Below are positions 33,413 to 41,566 of a stretch of 64,000 bases of DNA, in pieces (the first letter of the stretch is position 1; each line of letters opens with the position of its first letter). This DNA comes from Bacteroidia bacterium (lineage in GTDB: Bacteria; Bacteroidota; Bacteroidia; Chitinophagales; Saprospiraceae), in assembly GCA_030426765.1 (NCBI GenBank), contig JAUHXV010000006.1, positions 1-64,000 on the forward strand. Reading direction: 5' to 3'. A program made the translations under genes and the position numbers. The notes beneath the pieces were generated by a model. It did no database searches and had not been told where the DNA came from. It worked only from the letters and a program-made list of their open reading frames with translations.

Positions 33413-34309
33413 ATGAGACTCAAATTAAAAGTAATTCGCTTCAGTACGCTTGTGCTTTCCGGAATGATTCTGCTGGCTGGATGCGCCACAGATGATGCGG
33501 TCACACCGTTGGATGATGCACAGATCGAAAGCCGTGGTCTGACCACCGGTTTTATACCCAACACACCATTGATTGGTCTTTCACCGAATAATGAGTTAGT
33601 CAACTTTACATCAGGGCCACCTGCCCAGGATCTCGGTGTCGTACCGATCAGCGGACTCCGCGATCTTGAGGTCGTGCAGGCGATTGATACACGTCCGGCT
33701 ACGAAAGAACTATTTGCCGTAACCAATCAGAATTTTATCTATATCATAAACCCTGAAACAGGTGTAGCAACACCCGTTTCCAATAGCCCGCTGGCTCCCC
33801 AGGTCAATGGCGTTATGGTAGGATTTGATTTTGATCCCGCAGCGGATGTTATTCGTCTGATTACAGATTCCGGCCAAAACCTCCGGATCAGTCCGGAGAC
33901 AGGCGCAGTCATTGCCATCGATAATGTTATCAATTCGTTTACGGCTGAAATTAACAGTTCTGCCTATACGTTTCCCGGCATAGGATCTCCATCGAGACTC
34001 TATTCGATCGATATCGCCAACGCGGTGCTCTACAGACAGCGCGATCCAAACTCCGGGCAGTTACAGCTCATTGGCCCTCTGGAATATTACTGGTCCGGTG
34101 ATGGTGGATTTGAAATCACCAGAAATAACATCGCATTTGCCGTTCAGTACGGACACAGTCGTTTCCCTATGCCGGATGGCGGTGGTACGATTGGCGGCGG
34201 TGATGATACGACACAGGATGCCTACCGATTGTTTTACATCAATCTCAAAACAGGTTTGGCTACTTCCTTCGGAAAGGTGAGGCCCATGATAGGCGTCGCG
34301 TCAAGGTAA
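33413..34309 (+). CDS. DUF4394 domain lipoprotein
   Basis: The 298-residue protein has a lipoprotein signal (FSTLVLSGMILLAGC) and a DUF4394 domain: IGLSPNNELVNFTSGPPAQ, ELFAVTNQNFIYIINPETGVAT, VGFDFDPAADVIRLITDSGQNLRI and INSSAYTFPG. The repeated strand pattern suggests a beta-propeller; ligands are unknown. It stands alone, with a 13-bp terminator stem behind it. Confidence 0.88.
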   Translation: MRLKLKVIRFSTLVLSGMILLAGCATDDAVTPLDDAQIESRGLTTGFIPNTPLIGLSPNNELVNFTSGPPAQDLGVVPISGLRDLEVVQAIDTRPATKELFAVTNQNFIYIINPETGVATPVSNSPLAPQVNGVMVGFDFDPAADVIRLITDSGQNLRISPETGAVIAIDNVINSFTAEINSSAYTFPGIGSPSRLYSIDIANAVLYRQRDPNSGQLQLIGPLEYYWSGDGGFEITRNNIAFAVQYGHSRFPMPDGGGTIGGGDDTTQDAYRLFYINLKTGLATSFGKVRPMIGVASR

Positions 34310-34345
34310 ATCAACATTAGTTCCTTTTGTTTTGCATCATGCTTT

Positions 34346-34376
34346 AAACCTGCCACCGACTTTCGGTGGCAGGTTT
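34346..34376. terminator. Strong terminator after the DUF4394 gene
   Basis: AAACCTGCCACCG (34346-34358) and CGGTGGCAGGTTT (34364-34376) are perfect 13-bp arms with a 5-base loop; ACTTTTT follows on the plus strand. Confidence 0.85.
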
Positions 34377-34530
34377 ACTTTTTCAGGGATACCCAAACCG
34401 GGAAATTTCGTTGTATGTAAGTTGCTCCGGGTGCTATGGATATTCTGCATTTCTTCACCATGCTTATATTAAATATTATTATAACATGTGTTGAATTCGT
34501 TACATTTACGACAATAACACGACCAAGCGT

Positions 34531-35853
34531 ATGATCCAATCACAGGCCTTTGAGGTTACAGGCGGGCGCACTCTGTCCGGAGACCTGCATCCACAGGGAG
34601 CGAAAAATGAAGCACTGCAGATCATCTGTGCCGTATTACTCACTTCCGAACCCGTTGACATCAGTAATATTCCGGACATCATCGATATCCGGATGCTGAT
34701 GGATCTGCTGAAGGGGTTGAATGTAAAAATCGAAGAACTTGGGAAGGGCCATTTTCGATTTCAGGCAGACGAAACCGATCTCGATCATTTCGAATCGGAC
34801 GCATTCAAAACAAAAAGTCGAAGGATCAGAGGCAGTGTCATGATGATCGGCCCGCTTTTAGCAAGATTTCACAAGGCATTTTTACCCAAGCCGGGTGGGG
34901 ATAAAATAGGACGTCGCAGACTGGATACGCACTTTCATGGATTTGAGCATCTCGGGGCGCGATTTGTCTATGACGAAAAAACAGATCATTATTATGTTGA
35001 ATCGCCGGAGGGATTAAAAGGTGCTTATATCCTGATGGACGAGATATCCGTAACCGGAACGGCCAATATCCTGATGGCAGCTGTTCTGGCCAAAGGCACT
35101 ACGACTATATACAATGCCGCCTGCGAACCCTATCTCCAGCAACTCTGTCGTCTGCTCACAAAAATGGGTGCACGTATTGAAGGGCAGGGATCCAACAGGC
35201 TGACCGTGCACGGTGTAGAGCAACTTGGTGGCGCATCGCATCGGATTTTGCCGGATATGATTGAGGTGGGATCTTTCATCGGTTTGGCGGCTATGACGCA
35301 ATCTAATATTCGGATCAAGGATTGCCAGGTGGCGGAGCTCGGTCTTATACCGCGCGTTTTCAGGCAGCTCGGAATCGACATCCGCGTAGAAGGCGATGAC
35401 TTGTTTGTGCCTGCTCAGGAGGTTTACGAAATACAATCCTTTATTGATGGCTCTATCATGACGATTTATGATGCACCGTGGCCCGGATTTACACCCGACC
35501 TCATGAGTATTGTACTTGTCGTCGCGACACAGGCCAGAGGTAGCGTCCTCATCCACCAGAAAATGTTTGAAAGCCGTTTGTTTTTTGTTGATAAGCTGAT
35601 CGATATGGGTGCTCAGATTATTCTCTGCGATCCGCATCGTGCCACGGTCATCGGCATGGAGCGGAAAAATCGTCTCCGCGGAATTTCAATGACATCACCA
35701 GACATCCGCGCAGGTGTGGCCCTCCTGATTGCAGCGCTTTCTGCCGAAGGAAAATCCATGATCTACAATATCAATCAAATCGATCGTGGGTATCAAAATA
35801 TTGATGGCCGGTTAAATGCAATAGGCGCAGAGATAAGAAGGCTTGATGTTTGA
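34531..35853 (+). CDS. murA: UDP-N-acetylglucosamine 1-carboxyvinyltransferase with Asp at the fosfomycin site
   Basis: MurA transfers enolpyruvate from PEP to UDP-GlcNAc, the first committed step of peptidoglycan synthesis. The 440-residue protein has GAKNEAL (Lys25, Asn26), KPGGDKIGRRRLDTHFHG, MDEISVTGTANILMAA and DIRAGVALLIAAL. At the site of the catalytic Cys115 of E. coli (PGGC) it has Asp124 (codon 34900-34902). Cys-to-Asp MurA is active but insensitive to fosfomycin in other bacteria, so intrinsic resistance is expected. It stands alone; TACATTTA upstream is a one-off match to the -7 box. Confidence 0.96.
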   Translation: MIQSQAFEVTGGRTLSGDLHPQGAKNEALQIICAVLLTSEPVDISNIPDIIDIRMLMDLLKGLNVKIEELGKGHFRFQADETDLDHFESDAFKTKSRRIRGSVMMIGPLLARFHKAFLPKPGGDKIGRRRLDTHFHGFEHLGARFVYDEKTDHYYVESPEGLKGAYILMDEISVTGTANILMAAVLAKGTTTIYNAACEPYLQQLCRLLTKMGARIEGQGSNRLTVHGVEQLGGASHRILPDMIEVGSFIGLAAMTQSNIRIKDCQVAELGLIPRVFRQLGIDIRVEGDDLFVPAQEVYEIQSFIDGSIMTIYDAPWPGFTPDLMSIVLVVATQARGSVLIHQKMFESRLFFVDKLIDMGAQIILCDPHRATVIGMERKNRLRGISMTSPDIRAGVALLIAALSAEGKSMIYNINQIDRGYQNIDGRLNAIGAEIRRLDV

Positions 35854-35888
35854 GGAAGGGGAGAATTGTTGCCTTTCAATGTTTTGAG

Positions 35889-36140
35889 AGGGAATTTAGA
35901 GAGATCAAACTGTTTTAGTCCGTGCTTTAGCACAGGACTATTTCAGGATGATGTTAAAAAAAATACTGCCCCGTGCTTTAGCTCGGGGATTGTGTAAGCC
36001 AGCACAATCAGTGCCATAAGGGAATTAAGAGAAATCAAAATAATCTGGTCGCGCTTCAGCGCTTGAATATTTTAGGATGATGTTAAAAAAAAATACTGCC
36101 CCGTGTTTTAACGCGGGGATTGTGTAAGCCAGCACAATCA
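35889..36140. repeat. Tandem 130-bp hairpin repeat, two copies
   Basis: Copy one (35889-36010) and copy two (36019-36140) share order and content with a period of 130 bases: AGGGAATT, a GC hairpin, AGGATGATGTT, an A run, TACTGCC, a CCCCG/CGGGG hairpin and ATTGTG-TAAGCCAG-CACAAT. The second hairpin changes from CCCCGTGCTTTAGCTCGGGG to CCCCGTGTTTTAACGCGGGG with a compensating C-G to T-A pair. The first form recurs exactly at 51515-51534. Confidence 0.85.
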
Positions 36141-36190
36141 TCCTCAAGGATTCAAGAATTACCCGACGCTCATCCCACTATAGCGGGACT

Positions 36191-36242
36191 AAGCCCTTCG
36201 CCCTCAGCCCTTCGCCCTCAGCCCTCAGCTCTCAGCCCTCAG
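36191..36242. repeat. Short tandem repeat of CCCTTCG/CCCTCAG units
   Basis: About seven imperfect 7-base units (CCCTTCG, CCCTCAG, CTCTCAG) run up to 17 bases before the stop codon of the convergent prenyl synthase gene. They resemble the style of the array at 30583-30865. Confidence 0.6.
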
Positions 36243-36258
36243 GTCTGGCGTCTAAACG

Positions 36259-37233
36259 CTACTTCTTCCGATCGATCACATACGCGATCAGCTCTTTCAT
36301 AGACGTCGTCGCCGGAGAAGGAGCAATGTCATCGACAAGGGCAAGCGCTTTGTCAACATATTGTTTCATCTTTTGCTCGGCATAAGTGATGCCCCCGCTG
36401 GCATGAACGTCACGGATCAGTTCGCGTACCTTTTCTTTGTTCGTATTGTGCTTTTCCACCACCCGAATCAAAGCCTTCCTTTTGGAAGGATCTGCCTGTT
36501 GTAACGTATAGATCAAAGGAAGTGTCATTTTCTTTTCCTTAATGTCAATTGCTCTGGGCTTGCCAACATCGGCATCACCGTAATCAAATAAATCATCGCG
36601 GATCTGAAAAGCGATGCCGATACATTCACCAAACGCATAAAACTTATCCACAACGGATTTGTCAGTCGTGACGGAGGCAGCTCCGGCTGCACAGGACGCC
36701 GCAATCAGCGAAGCTGTTTTCTTGCTGATGATATCGAAATACACGTCTTCGGAAATGTCCAATCGCCTTGCTTTTTCAATCTGAAGCAGTTCTCCCTCGC
36801 TCATATCGCGAACGGCTCTGGACATAATCTGAAGGATGTCATAGGCTTCATTGTCGAGGGCAACAAGCAGTCCTCTGGACAGGAGGTAATCACCGACTAA
36901 AACGGCTATTTTATTTTTCCATAAAGCATTTATGCTAAACATCCCCCGACGTTGATGCGCGTCATCCACGACATCATCATGGACCAGCGTGGCCGTATGG
37001 AGTAATTCTACTAATGAAGCCGCCGTATAGGTCTTCGGTGTGATATCGCCACACATCTTAGCGGAGAGAAGCACGAAAATAGGCCGCATCTGCTTGCCCT
37101 TGCGATGCACGATATAGTGCATGATCTTGTCCAGCAGCGCCACACGACTGCGCACTGAATCCCTGAAATGCTTTTCAAAAGCTTCCAGTTCAGAGGCAAT
37201 CGGAGCTTTAATATCCTGGAGTGATCTTTTCAT
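36259..37233 (-). CDS. Polyprenyl diphosphate synthase, octaprenyl type
   Basis: The protein of about 324 residues is an all-helical trans-prenyltransferase. It has both Asp-rich motifs: LVHDDVVDDAHQRRG and FQIRDDLFDYGD, plus GKQMRPIFVLLSAK. It should extend farnesyl diphosphate with isopentenyl units to make the quinone side chain. ATG 37233 is preferred over TTG 37254. The O-antigen-ligase-like gene lies upstream on the same strand, 78 bases away. Confidence 0.92.
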   Translation of the reverse strand: MKRSLQDIKAPIASELEAFEKHFRDSVRSRVALLDKIMHYIVHRKGKQMRPIFVLLSAKMCGDITPKTYTAASLVELLHTATLVHDDVVDDAHQRRGMFSINALWKNKIAVLVGDYLLSRGLLVALDNEAYDILQIMSRAVRDMSEGELLQIEKARRLDISEDVYFDIISKKTASLIAASCAAGAASVTTDKSVVDKFYAFGECIGIAFQIRDDLFDYGDADVGKPRAIDIKEKKMTLPLIYTLQQADPSKRKALIRVVEKHNTNKEKVRELIRDVHASGGITYAEQKMKQYVDKALALVDDIAPSPATTSMKELIAYVIDRKK

Positions 37234-37311
37234 ATAAGGCTGACAATCCTGCAATATGCGTTTTTCCCCTTACACCTCGAAAAAATCATGTGTGGAAAAA
37301 ATATACTGATT

Positions 37312-38811
37312 CTATTCATCTCCGCTGGCAGGGGCGTTAGGTGTAACGTAATTCCCGTTATCAGGTTCTATGCGCCTGACAGTTTTCATCCCAAGCAAAA
37401 TGACGATGGCGATGGATAGAAAAAAGAAAGTACCAAGTTTGTCCGTCTCAACGGTGTCGTTGAGTGTGAGGACAAACAAATTACAGCACAACGAAATCAG
37501 TCCGGCCATCAGCAGTTGCTTTTCCGGACTGCGTGCCATACGATGATACAATTGCTCACCATAAATCAGGACGGCCACCAAGAGCGCTAGAAATAACGCT
37601 AAACCAATAAGCCCTTGCTCGACGGCTACCATCAGATAATAATTGTGCATTCCGGACCGCTCCGGATTATCACTCACATAAGTGGTAAAATGTCTGTCGG
37701 TATAACTGTGGTATAGACCGTAAAAACTGGAAGGACCAAATCCCAGCCAGGGACGCTCCTGCACCATATAATATCCGGCGACCCAACGATAGAAACGCTC
37801 TACGGTGGAGATATCCTCCATGTTGTACGTCGCACTGACGAGGTCATCAAAATGCTTGTGCGTAATCGCTTTTTCGTAATCAGGGGCGAAGTCGATATAT
37901 CGATTATTATAAGCCAGATAACCGGTGATCAACACCCCACCGGCCAAAGCAAGCGGAATAGCCATCCGCATGAGTTTGTATCGGATAAGGAAATAACTAC
38001 CAAATGCCAGCGGCACACACACCCAGGCGGCACGCGTATACGAGAAATAAATGCCGATGAGCATCAGGAGAAGACTCGCGACCAGAAACCGCTTTATCCA
38101 TCGATTGGCAAACCAACTCCGCATATACCAGACAAAAGGAAGAAGAATGCCCAGGCAGCACGCATAATCCACATGGTTGCGATAGATTGGAATCACGGCT
38201 TTGTTGATCGTGGAAAAAGTAAACCCATACTGACTATGCCGGAGCAGGATAATGATCACGGTGAGGACTAATGGTACGAGCACTACGAGTCCCCATGTTT
38301 TAAAATCCCGGATATCTTTAAAAAGAAGAATAGGAATCACCACGAAGCACACCAGGTACCAGGATTTAGCCAAGGTATATTTGATGGAAATCATCGGTTC
38401 TACAGACAGGACCGAAGTGACCACAATCCAAATAAAATGCACCAGCAGCAGGATAAACAAGGGATGAAAGACAAATCTGAAATTTAATTTTTCATGCCTG
38501 AGGAACAGATACACCGGCAACAAAAAGCACGACAGCCACATCAGGGGTTCGGCCGGAAAATCAGTCGACAAACCTCCGGGCAGGTCGACCTCAACCGCAA
38601 ATGGGATGGTCGCCCAGATCGCCAGGTAGACGATCCTGAAATCCTTCACGCCCCATGCAAAGGCAAGTATCCCAATTGGTAGCGCGAGCAACATCAGATT
38701 TTCCATAAGGAAACTGGCTGCCACAAAAAGGAGCAAAAGACCAGTCATGCCGGCAAACAGGAATCCCTTGTGCTTTAACAATGGAATATGGTGGTTATCC
38801 ACGGTGGACAT
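37312..38811 (-). CDS. O-antigen ligase/polymerase family membrane protein
   Basis: The protein of about 499 residues has ten or more membrane helices and a long periplasmic loop, with the Wzy_C/WaaL pattern RFYRWVAGYYMVQERPWLGFGPSSF followed by RSGMHNYYLMVAVEQGLIGL. Such proteins join or polymerise lipid-linked glycans on the outer face of the inner membrane. ATG 38811 is chosen over TTG 38835. It is divergent from the membrane gene at 38916. No sugar genes surround it, so the glycan is unknown. Confidence 0.85.
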   Translation of the reverse strand: MSTVDNHHIPLLKHKGFLFAGMTGLLLLFVAASFLMENLMLLALPIGILAFAWGVKDFRIVYLAIWATIPFAVEVDLPGGLSTDFPAEPLMWLSCFLLPVYLFLRHEKLNFRFVFHPLFILLLVHFIWIVVTSVLSVEPMISIKYTLAKSWYLVCFVVIPILLFKDIRDFKTWGLVVLVPLVLTVIIILLRHSQYGFTFSTINKAVIPIYRNHVDYACCLGILLPFVWYMRSWFANRWIKRFLVASLLLMLIGIYFSYTRAAWVCVPLAFGSYFLIRYKLMRMAIPLALAGGVLITGYLAYNNRYIDFAPDYEKAITHKHFDDLVSATYNMEDISTVERFYRWVAGYYMVQERPWLGFGPSSFYGLYHSYTDRHFTTYVSDNPERSGMHNYYLMVAVEQGLIGLALFLALLVAVLIYGEQLYHRMARSPEKQLLMAGLISLCCNLFVLTLNDTVETDKLGTFFFLSIAIVILLGMKTVRRIEPDNGNYVTPNAPASGDE

Positions 38812-38881
38812 ATGGTCAAAGATATAGGATGCCAACTAATCTAACGAGATCACATGGCCGGCCGTTGCAAGGAGAAAACTC

Positions 38882-38889
38882 TATTTTTG
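38882..38889 (+). promoter_or_regulatory. -7 box before the DUF6427-like gene
   Basis: TATTTTTG matches TAnnTTTG. It lies downstream of the longer possible starts and so supports GTG 38916, which also has GGAGG 5 bases upstream. A TTG only 14 bases before it is poorly spaced. Confidence 0.5.
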
Positions 38890-38915
38890 CACCTGAACCA
38901 CAATCCGGAGGCACA

Positions 38916-39899
38916 GTGCTCGAATTATTCAAGAAAAACCACCTGTTCAACAGCCTCCTGCTGTTGCCGTACGCACTGGTCATCCGCAGTGTGGTCATTT
39001 TGTTTCCGGATGCCAGGATGCCCGGGGAGATAAATGGCAGCTGGGCTGCAGATTTTGTATTGGCCACGCATCAATGGGGTGGTGGAGAATACTTGTTTTC
39101 CACACTCCTCGTCTTCATTCAGGCGGTCATGATCAACCGGTTGTTTATCAAGCAAAACATGCTCGGGGACATTAATTTGTTTCCGGGACTCTGTTACATC
39201 CTGCTCACCGCCTTACACCCTTCATTTATCGGTATATCCTCCCTGTTGCTCGCGATCACCACATTCCTGATCGCACTGGCATATTTATTTGATGTCCTTA
39301 AAAAAGAAGATCAGGAAGAGACCCGATTTATGATCGGATGGTGGCTGGCAGTCTCCGGCCTGCTGTATTCACCGTTTTTTGTGCTCTTGTTCTTTGGGTT
39401 GATTTCAATGAGTATGTTGAAAACACTCAAGCTGAAAGATATTTTTCAGTTTATGACCGGGTACATCAGCCCGTTTCTGATTGGCTGGATGATTCGGGTG
39501 GTCCTGACACATGAGTTTCAACCTGTCATGCTGGATATGTTTGCTTCGTGGGGCATTCCGAGCGTGCCTGATGCTTTTGATATTTCGGATATTCTGGCGA
39601 TTTCTGTTTTTGGTATGCTGCTGTTGATTTGCATTTTGGGCTATACACAGATCATAGCCCGAAAAAATATCCATGCGCAAAAGAAAATTGATACGATGTA
39701 CGCATTGGTTTTCTTTAGTATCCCAATGGCCTTTTTCCTGACCGAACTTTCCGTGCGCTACATTATGGTGATTACAGTTCCATTTTCCTTGTTTCTGGCT
39801 ATTTTACTTAAAAACATCAGGCATCCTGCTATTTCCGAATCACTCCATTTTATTCTCTTTATCATAGCATTGGTGACCCAGTTTATGTTGCTGATCTGA
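38916..39899 (+). CDS. Integral membrane protein, DUF6427-like
   Basis: The protein of 327 residues (from GTG) has about nine membrane helices and no catalytic motif. Its pattern (LELFKKNHLFNSLLLLPYALVIR at the start, NMLGDINLFPGLCYILLTALHPSF, ALAYLFDVLKKE, FTGYISP-like FMTGYISPFLIGWMI) fits the DUF6427 family of Bacteroidota, a tentative call. GTG 38916 has a GGAGG site, unusual in this phylum, and a -7 box lies 27 bases upstream; frames back to 38781 overlap the divergent gene and are rejected. Confidence 0.7.
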   Translation: MLELFKKNHLFNSLLLLPYALVIRSVVILFPDARMPGEINGSWAADFVLATHQWGGGEYLFSTLLVFIQAVMINRLFIKQNMLGDINLFPGLCYILLTALHPSFIGISSLLLAITTFLIALAYLFDVLKKEDQEETRFMIGWWLAVSGLLYSPFFVLLFFGLISMSMLKTLKLKDIFQFMTGYISPFLIGWMIRVVLTHEFQPVMLDMFASWGIPSVPDAFDISDILAISVFGMLLLICILGYTQIIARKNIHAQKKIDTMYALVFFSIPMAFFLTELSVRYIMVITVPFSLFLAILLKNIRHPAISESLHFILFIIALVTQFMLLI

Positions 39900-39988
39900 C
39901 ATTTCCGGTATATGATAAGGTGTATTCTGACGTTATCAACATTAGGAAATACTTTTATTCTGCACAAAACATAACTTTTTTCCCGCCT

Positions 39989-40357
39989 ATGAGCCAGATG
40001 ACCTGGACACATATCGCAGATGATGGCTCAAGACATCAGGTGGGATTATTCCACGGCAATAAAACCGGGCATGTGCTGGTGTATTGCAATGCGCAAATCG
40101 TGGTCATTGATTTCCACGTATCCACTTCTAAGACGTACAGCTTTTTTATTAATGGCCAGTTGTTTGACCTTGATATCGAGGAAAAAGACGGCAAATTCTC
40201 CTATGGATTCAAATCGGATCAGAAGACCAACACCCCGTATAATCGGGCCAGGCGGAAACTGGCAAAAAAACGCAGATGGCAGGTACTGGCCATTGCCCTG
40301 AGCTTCATCCTGTTGATTCTTCTCGTGATTTATCTTGTATTTGGTTTTAATGGCTAA
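39989..40357 (+). CDS. Hypothetical tail-anchored protein
   Basis: The 122-residue protein has a beta-rich domain (TWTHIADDGSRHQVGLFHGNKTGHVLVYCNAQIVVIDFHV), a basic stretch (NRARRKLAKKRRWQ) and a single C-terminal hydrophobic helix (ALSFILLILLVIYLVFGF), so it is likely anchored with its domain in the cytoplasm. I do not recognise a family. It lies between the DUF6427-like gene and scpB, whose putative promoter overlaps its 3' end. Confidence 0.6.
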   Translation: MSQMTWTHIADDGSRHQVGLFHGNKTGHVLVYCNAQIVVIDFHVSTSKTYSFFINGQLFDLDIEEKDGKFSYGFKSDQKTNTPYNRARRKLAKKRRWQVLAIALSFILLILLVIYLVFGFNG

Positions 40358-40362
40358 TTTTG
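40355..40362 (+). promoter_or_regulatory. -7 box of scpB, short leader
   Basis: TAATTTTG matches TAnnTTTG and spans the stop codon of the preceding gene. It ends 8 bases before ATG 40371; TTG lies 17 bases upstream of it. Confidence 0.5.
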
Positions 40363-40370
40363 CCACCCCT

Positions 40371-41015
40371 ATGGCAGAGCAAATGGATACCCACATAGAA
40401 TCGCTGATTTTCGTTGCTGAGCAACCGATTCGCAAAGAAGAAATCAAATACAACCTCGAAAATGCCCTTCAGGTCACGATCGATGAGGATAGTATTGACG
40501 AAGCCCTCAACCGACTCCAGGAAAAATACTGGGATGATACATTTGCCATTGAGATCGTCGAAGTCGCCGATGGCTTTCAGTTTGTCACCAAAGGCGCCTA
40601 TCACCACATCGTAGGCTCATACCTTAAACAACTGACTAAGAAAAGGTTGTCTCGTGTCGCCTTGGAGACCCTGGCGATCGTCGCGTATAAGCAACCTGTT
40701 CCCCGTACTGAGATCGAACAGATCCGCGGTGTTAATGCCGACTATGCGATTGACAAGCTCCTCGAGAAGGAATTGATCGAAATCGTAGGCCGTTCACCCG
40801 GTCCGGGCAAACCACTCTTATACGCGACCAGTGGCAAGTTTATGGACTATTTCGGCCTGAAATCCATGGAAGATCTTCCCCAGTTGAAAGAATTCCAGGT
40901 TACCGGTGACGAAATCGGTGAACCTTCTGCGCTTGAAGAGGTTGTTTCTAGTGGACAAGCATCTGAAGAAAACGCAGGTTCTGAGGAATCTTTGCCCACG
41001 GATGAGTCCGAATAA
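40371..41015 (+). CDS. scpB: Segregation and condensation protein B
   Basis: ScpB binds the kleisin ScpA in the SMC condensin complex. The 214-residue protein has two winged-helix domains: IESLIFVAEQPIRKEEIKYNLE at the start and LSRVALETLAIVAYKQPVPRTEIEQIRGVNADYAI followed by GRSPGPGKPLLYATS in the second. The last 30 residues are acidic and probably disordered. Starts at ATG 40371 or 40383 are both possible. The DUF2480 gene follows 9 bases on. Confidence 0.95.
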   Translation: MAEQMDTHIESLIFVAEQPIRKEEIKYNLENALQVTIDEDSIDEALNRLQEKYWDDTFAIEIVEVADGFQFVTKGAYHHIVGSYLKQLTKKRLSRVALETLAIVAYKQPVPRTEIEQIRGVNADYAIDKLLEKELIEIVGRSPGPGKPLLYATSGKFMDYFGLKSMEDLPQLKEFQVTGDEIGEPSALEEVVSSGQASEENAGSEESLPTDESE

Positions 41016-41024
41016 ACCACCGTC

Positions 41025-41543
41025 ATGGGGGATACACTCATAAACAAAGTTGCTGCCAGTGGCCTGATTACCCTCAGGCCGGAAGAATGGGTTCCCGCCA
41101 TTCTTCCTGTACCATTTGACCTCAAAGAATTTCTCTTCATGGGCCAGATCGTAAAGGAAAAGGATTTCAGGGAAGCGATGAAGCAACACGACTGGAGTCA
41201 GTATAAAGACAGATCGTTGGCTGTGTTTTGCTCTGCCGATGCGATTATCCCAAATTGGGCCTACATGCTTGTGACCAGCCTGGCTACCCCATTTGCCAAA
41301 GAAGTGTATTCCGGTACACCGGAAGCATGGATTCAAGATCAACTGCTACACCATATCGACACAATGGATATTAAAGCGTATACCGATCAACGCGTCATCA
41401 TCAAAGGGTGTAGTGATCACGTAGCAATTGGGCCGGATATCTACATGGCGCTTACCTCCAGACTTCAGCCTATCGTTAAATCACTTATGTTTGGCGAACC
41501 GTGTTCGACCGTCCCGGTCTATAAACGACCCAAACCCCTCTGA
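41025..41543 (+). CDS. DUF2480 family protein
   Basis: The 172-residue soluble protein matches DUF2480, a small family largely limited to Bacteroidota: LINKVAASGLITL, DLKEFLFMGQIVKEKDFREAM, FCSADAIIPNWAYMLV and RVIIKGCSDHVAIGPDIYMALTSRL. Its function is unknown. It sits between scpB and the murF-alr fusion and is probably cotranscribed with scpB. Confidence 0.85.
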   Translation: MGDTLINKVAASGLITLRPEEWVPAILPVPFDLKEFLFMGQIVKEKDFREAMKQHDWSQYKDRSLAVFCSADAIIPNWAYMLVTSLATPFAKEVYSGTPEAWIQDQLLHHIDTMDIKAYTDQRVIIKGCSDHVAIGPDIYMALTSRLQPIVKSLMFGEPCSTVPVYKRPKPL

Positions 41544-41566
41544 TAATTCCCTACCTTCATTCAGTG

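Noticed and set aside
35889-36140. CRISPR or insertion sequence
   Set aside because: Only two 130-bp units, no transposase frame and no target-site duplication could be seen.
36120-36302. A 60-codon plus-strand frame
   Set aside because: It is made of the tandem repeat and the end of the prenyl synthase gene.
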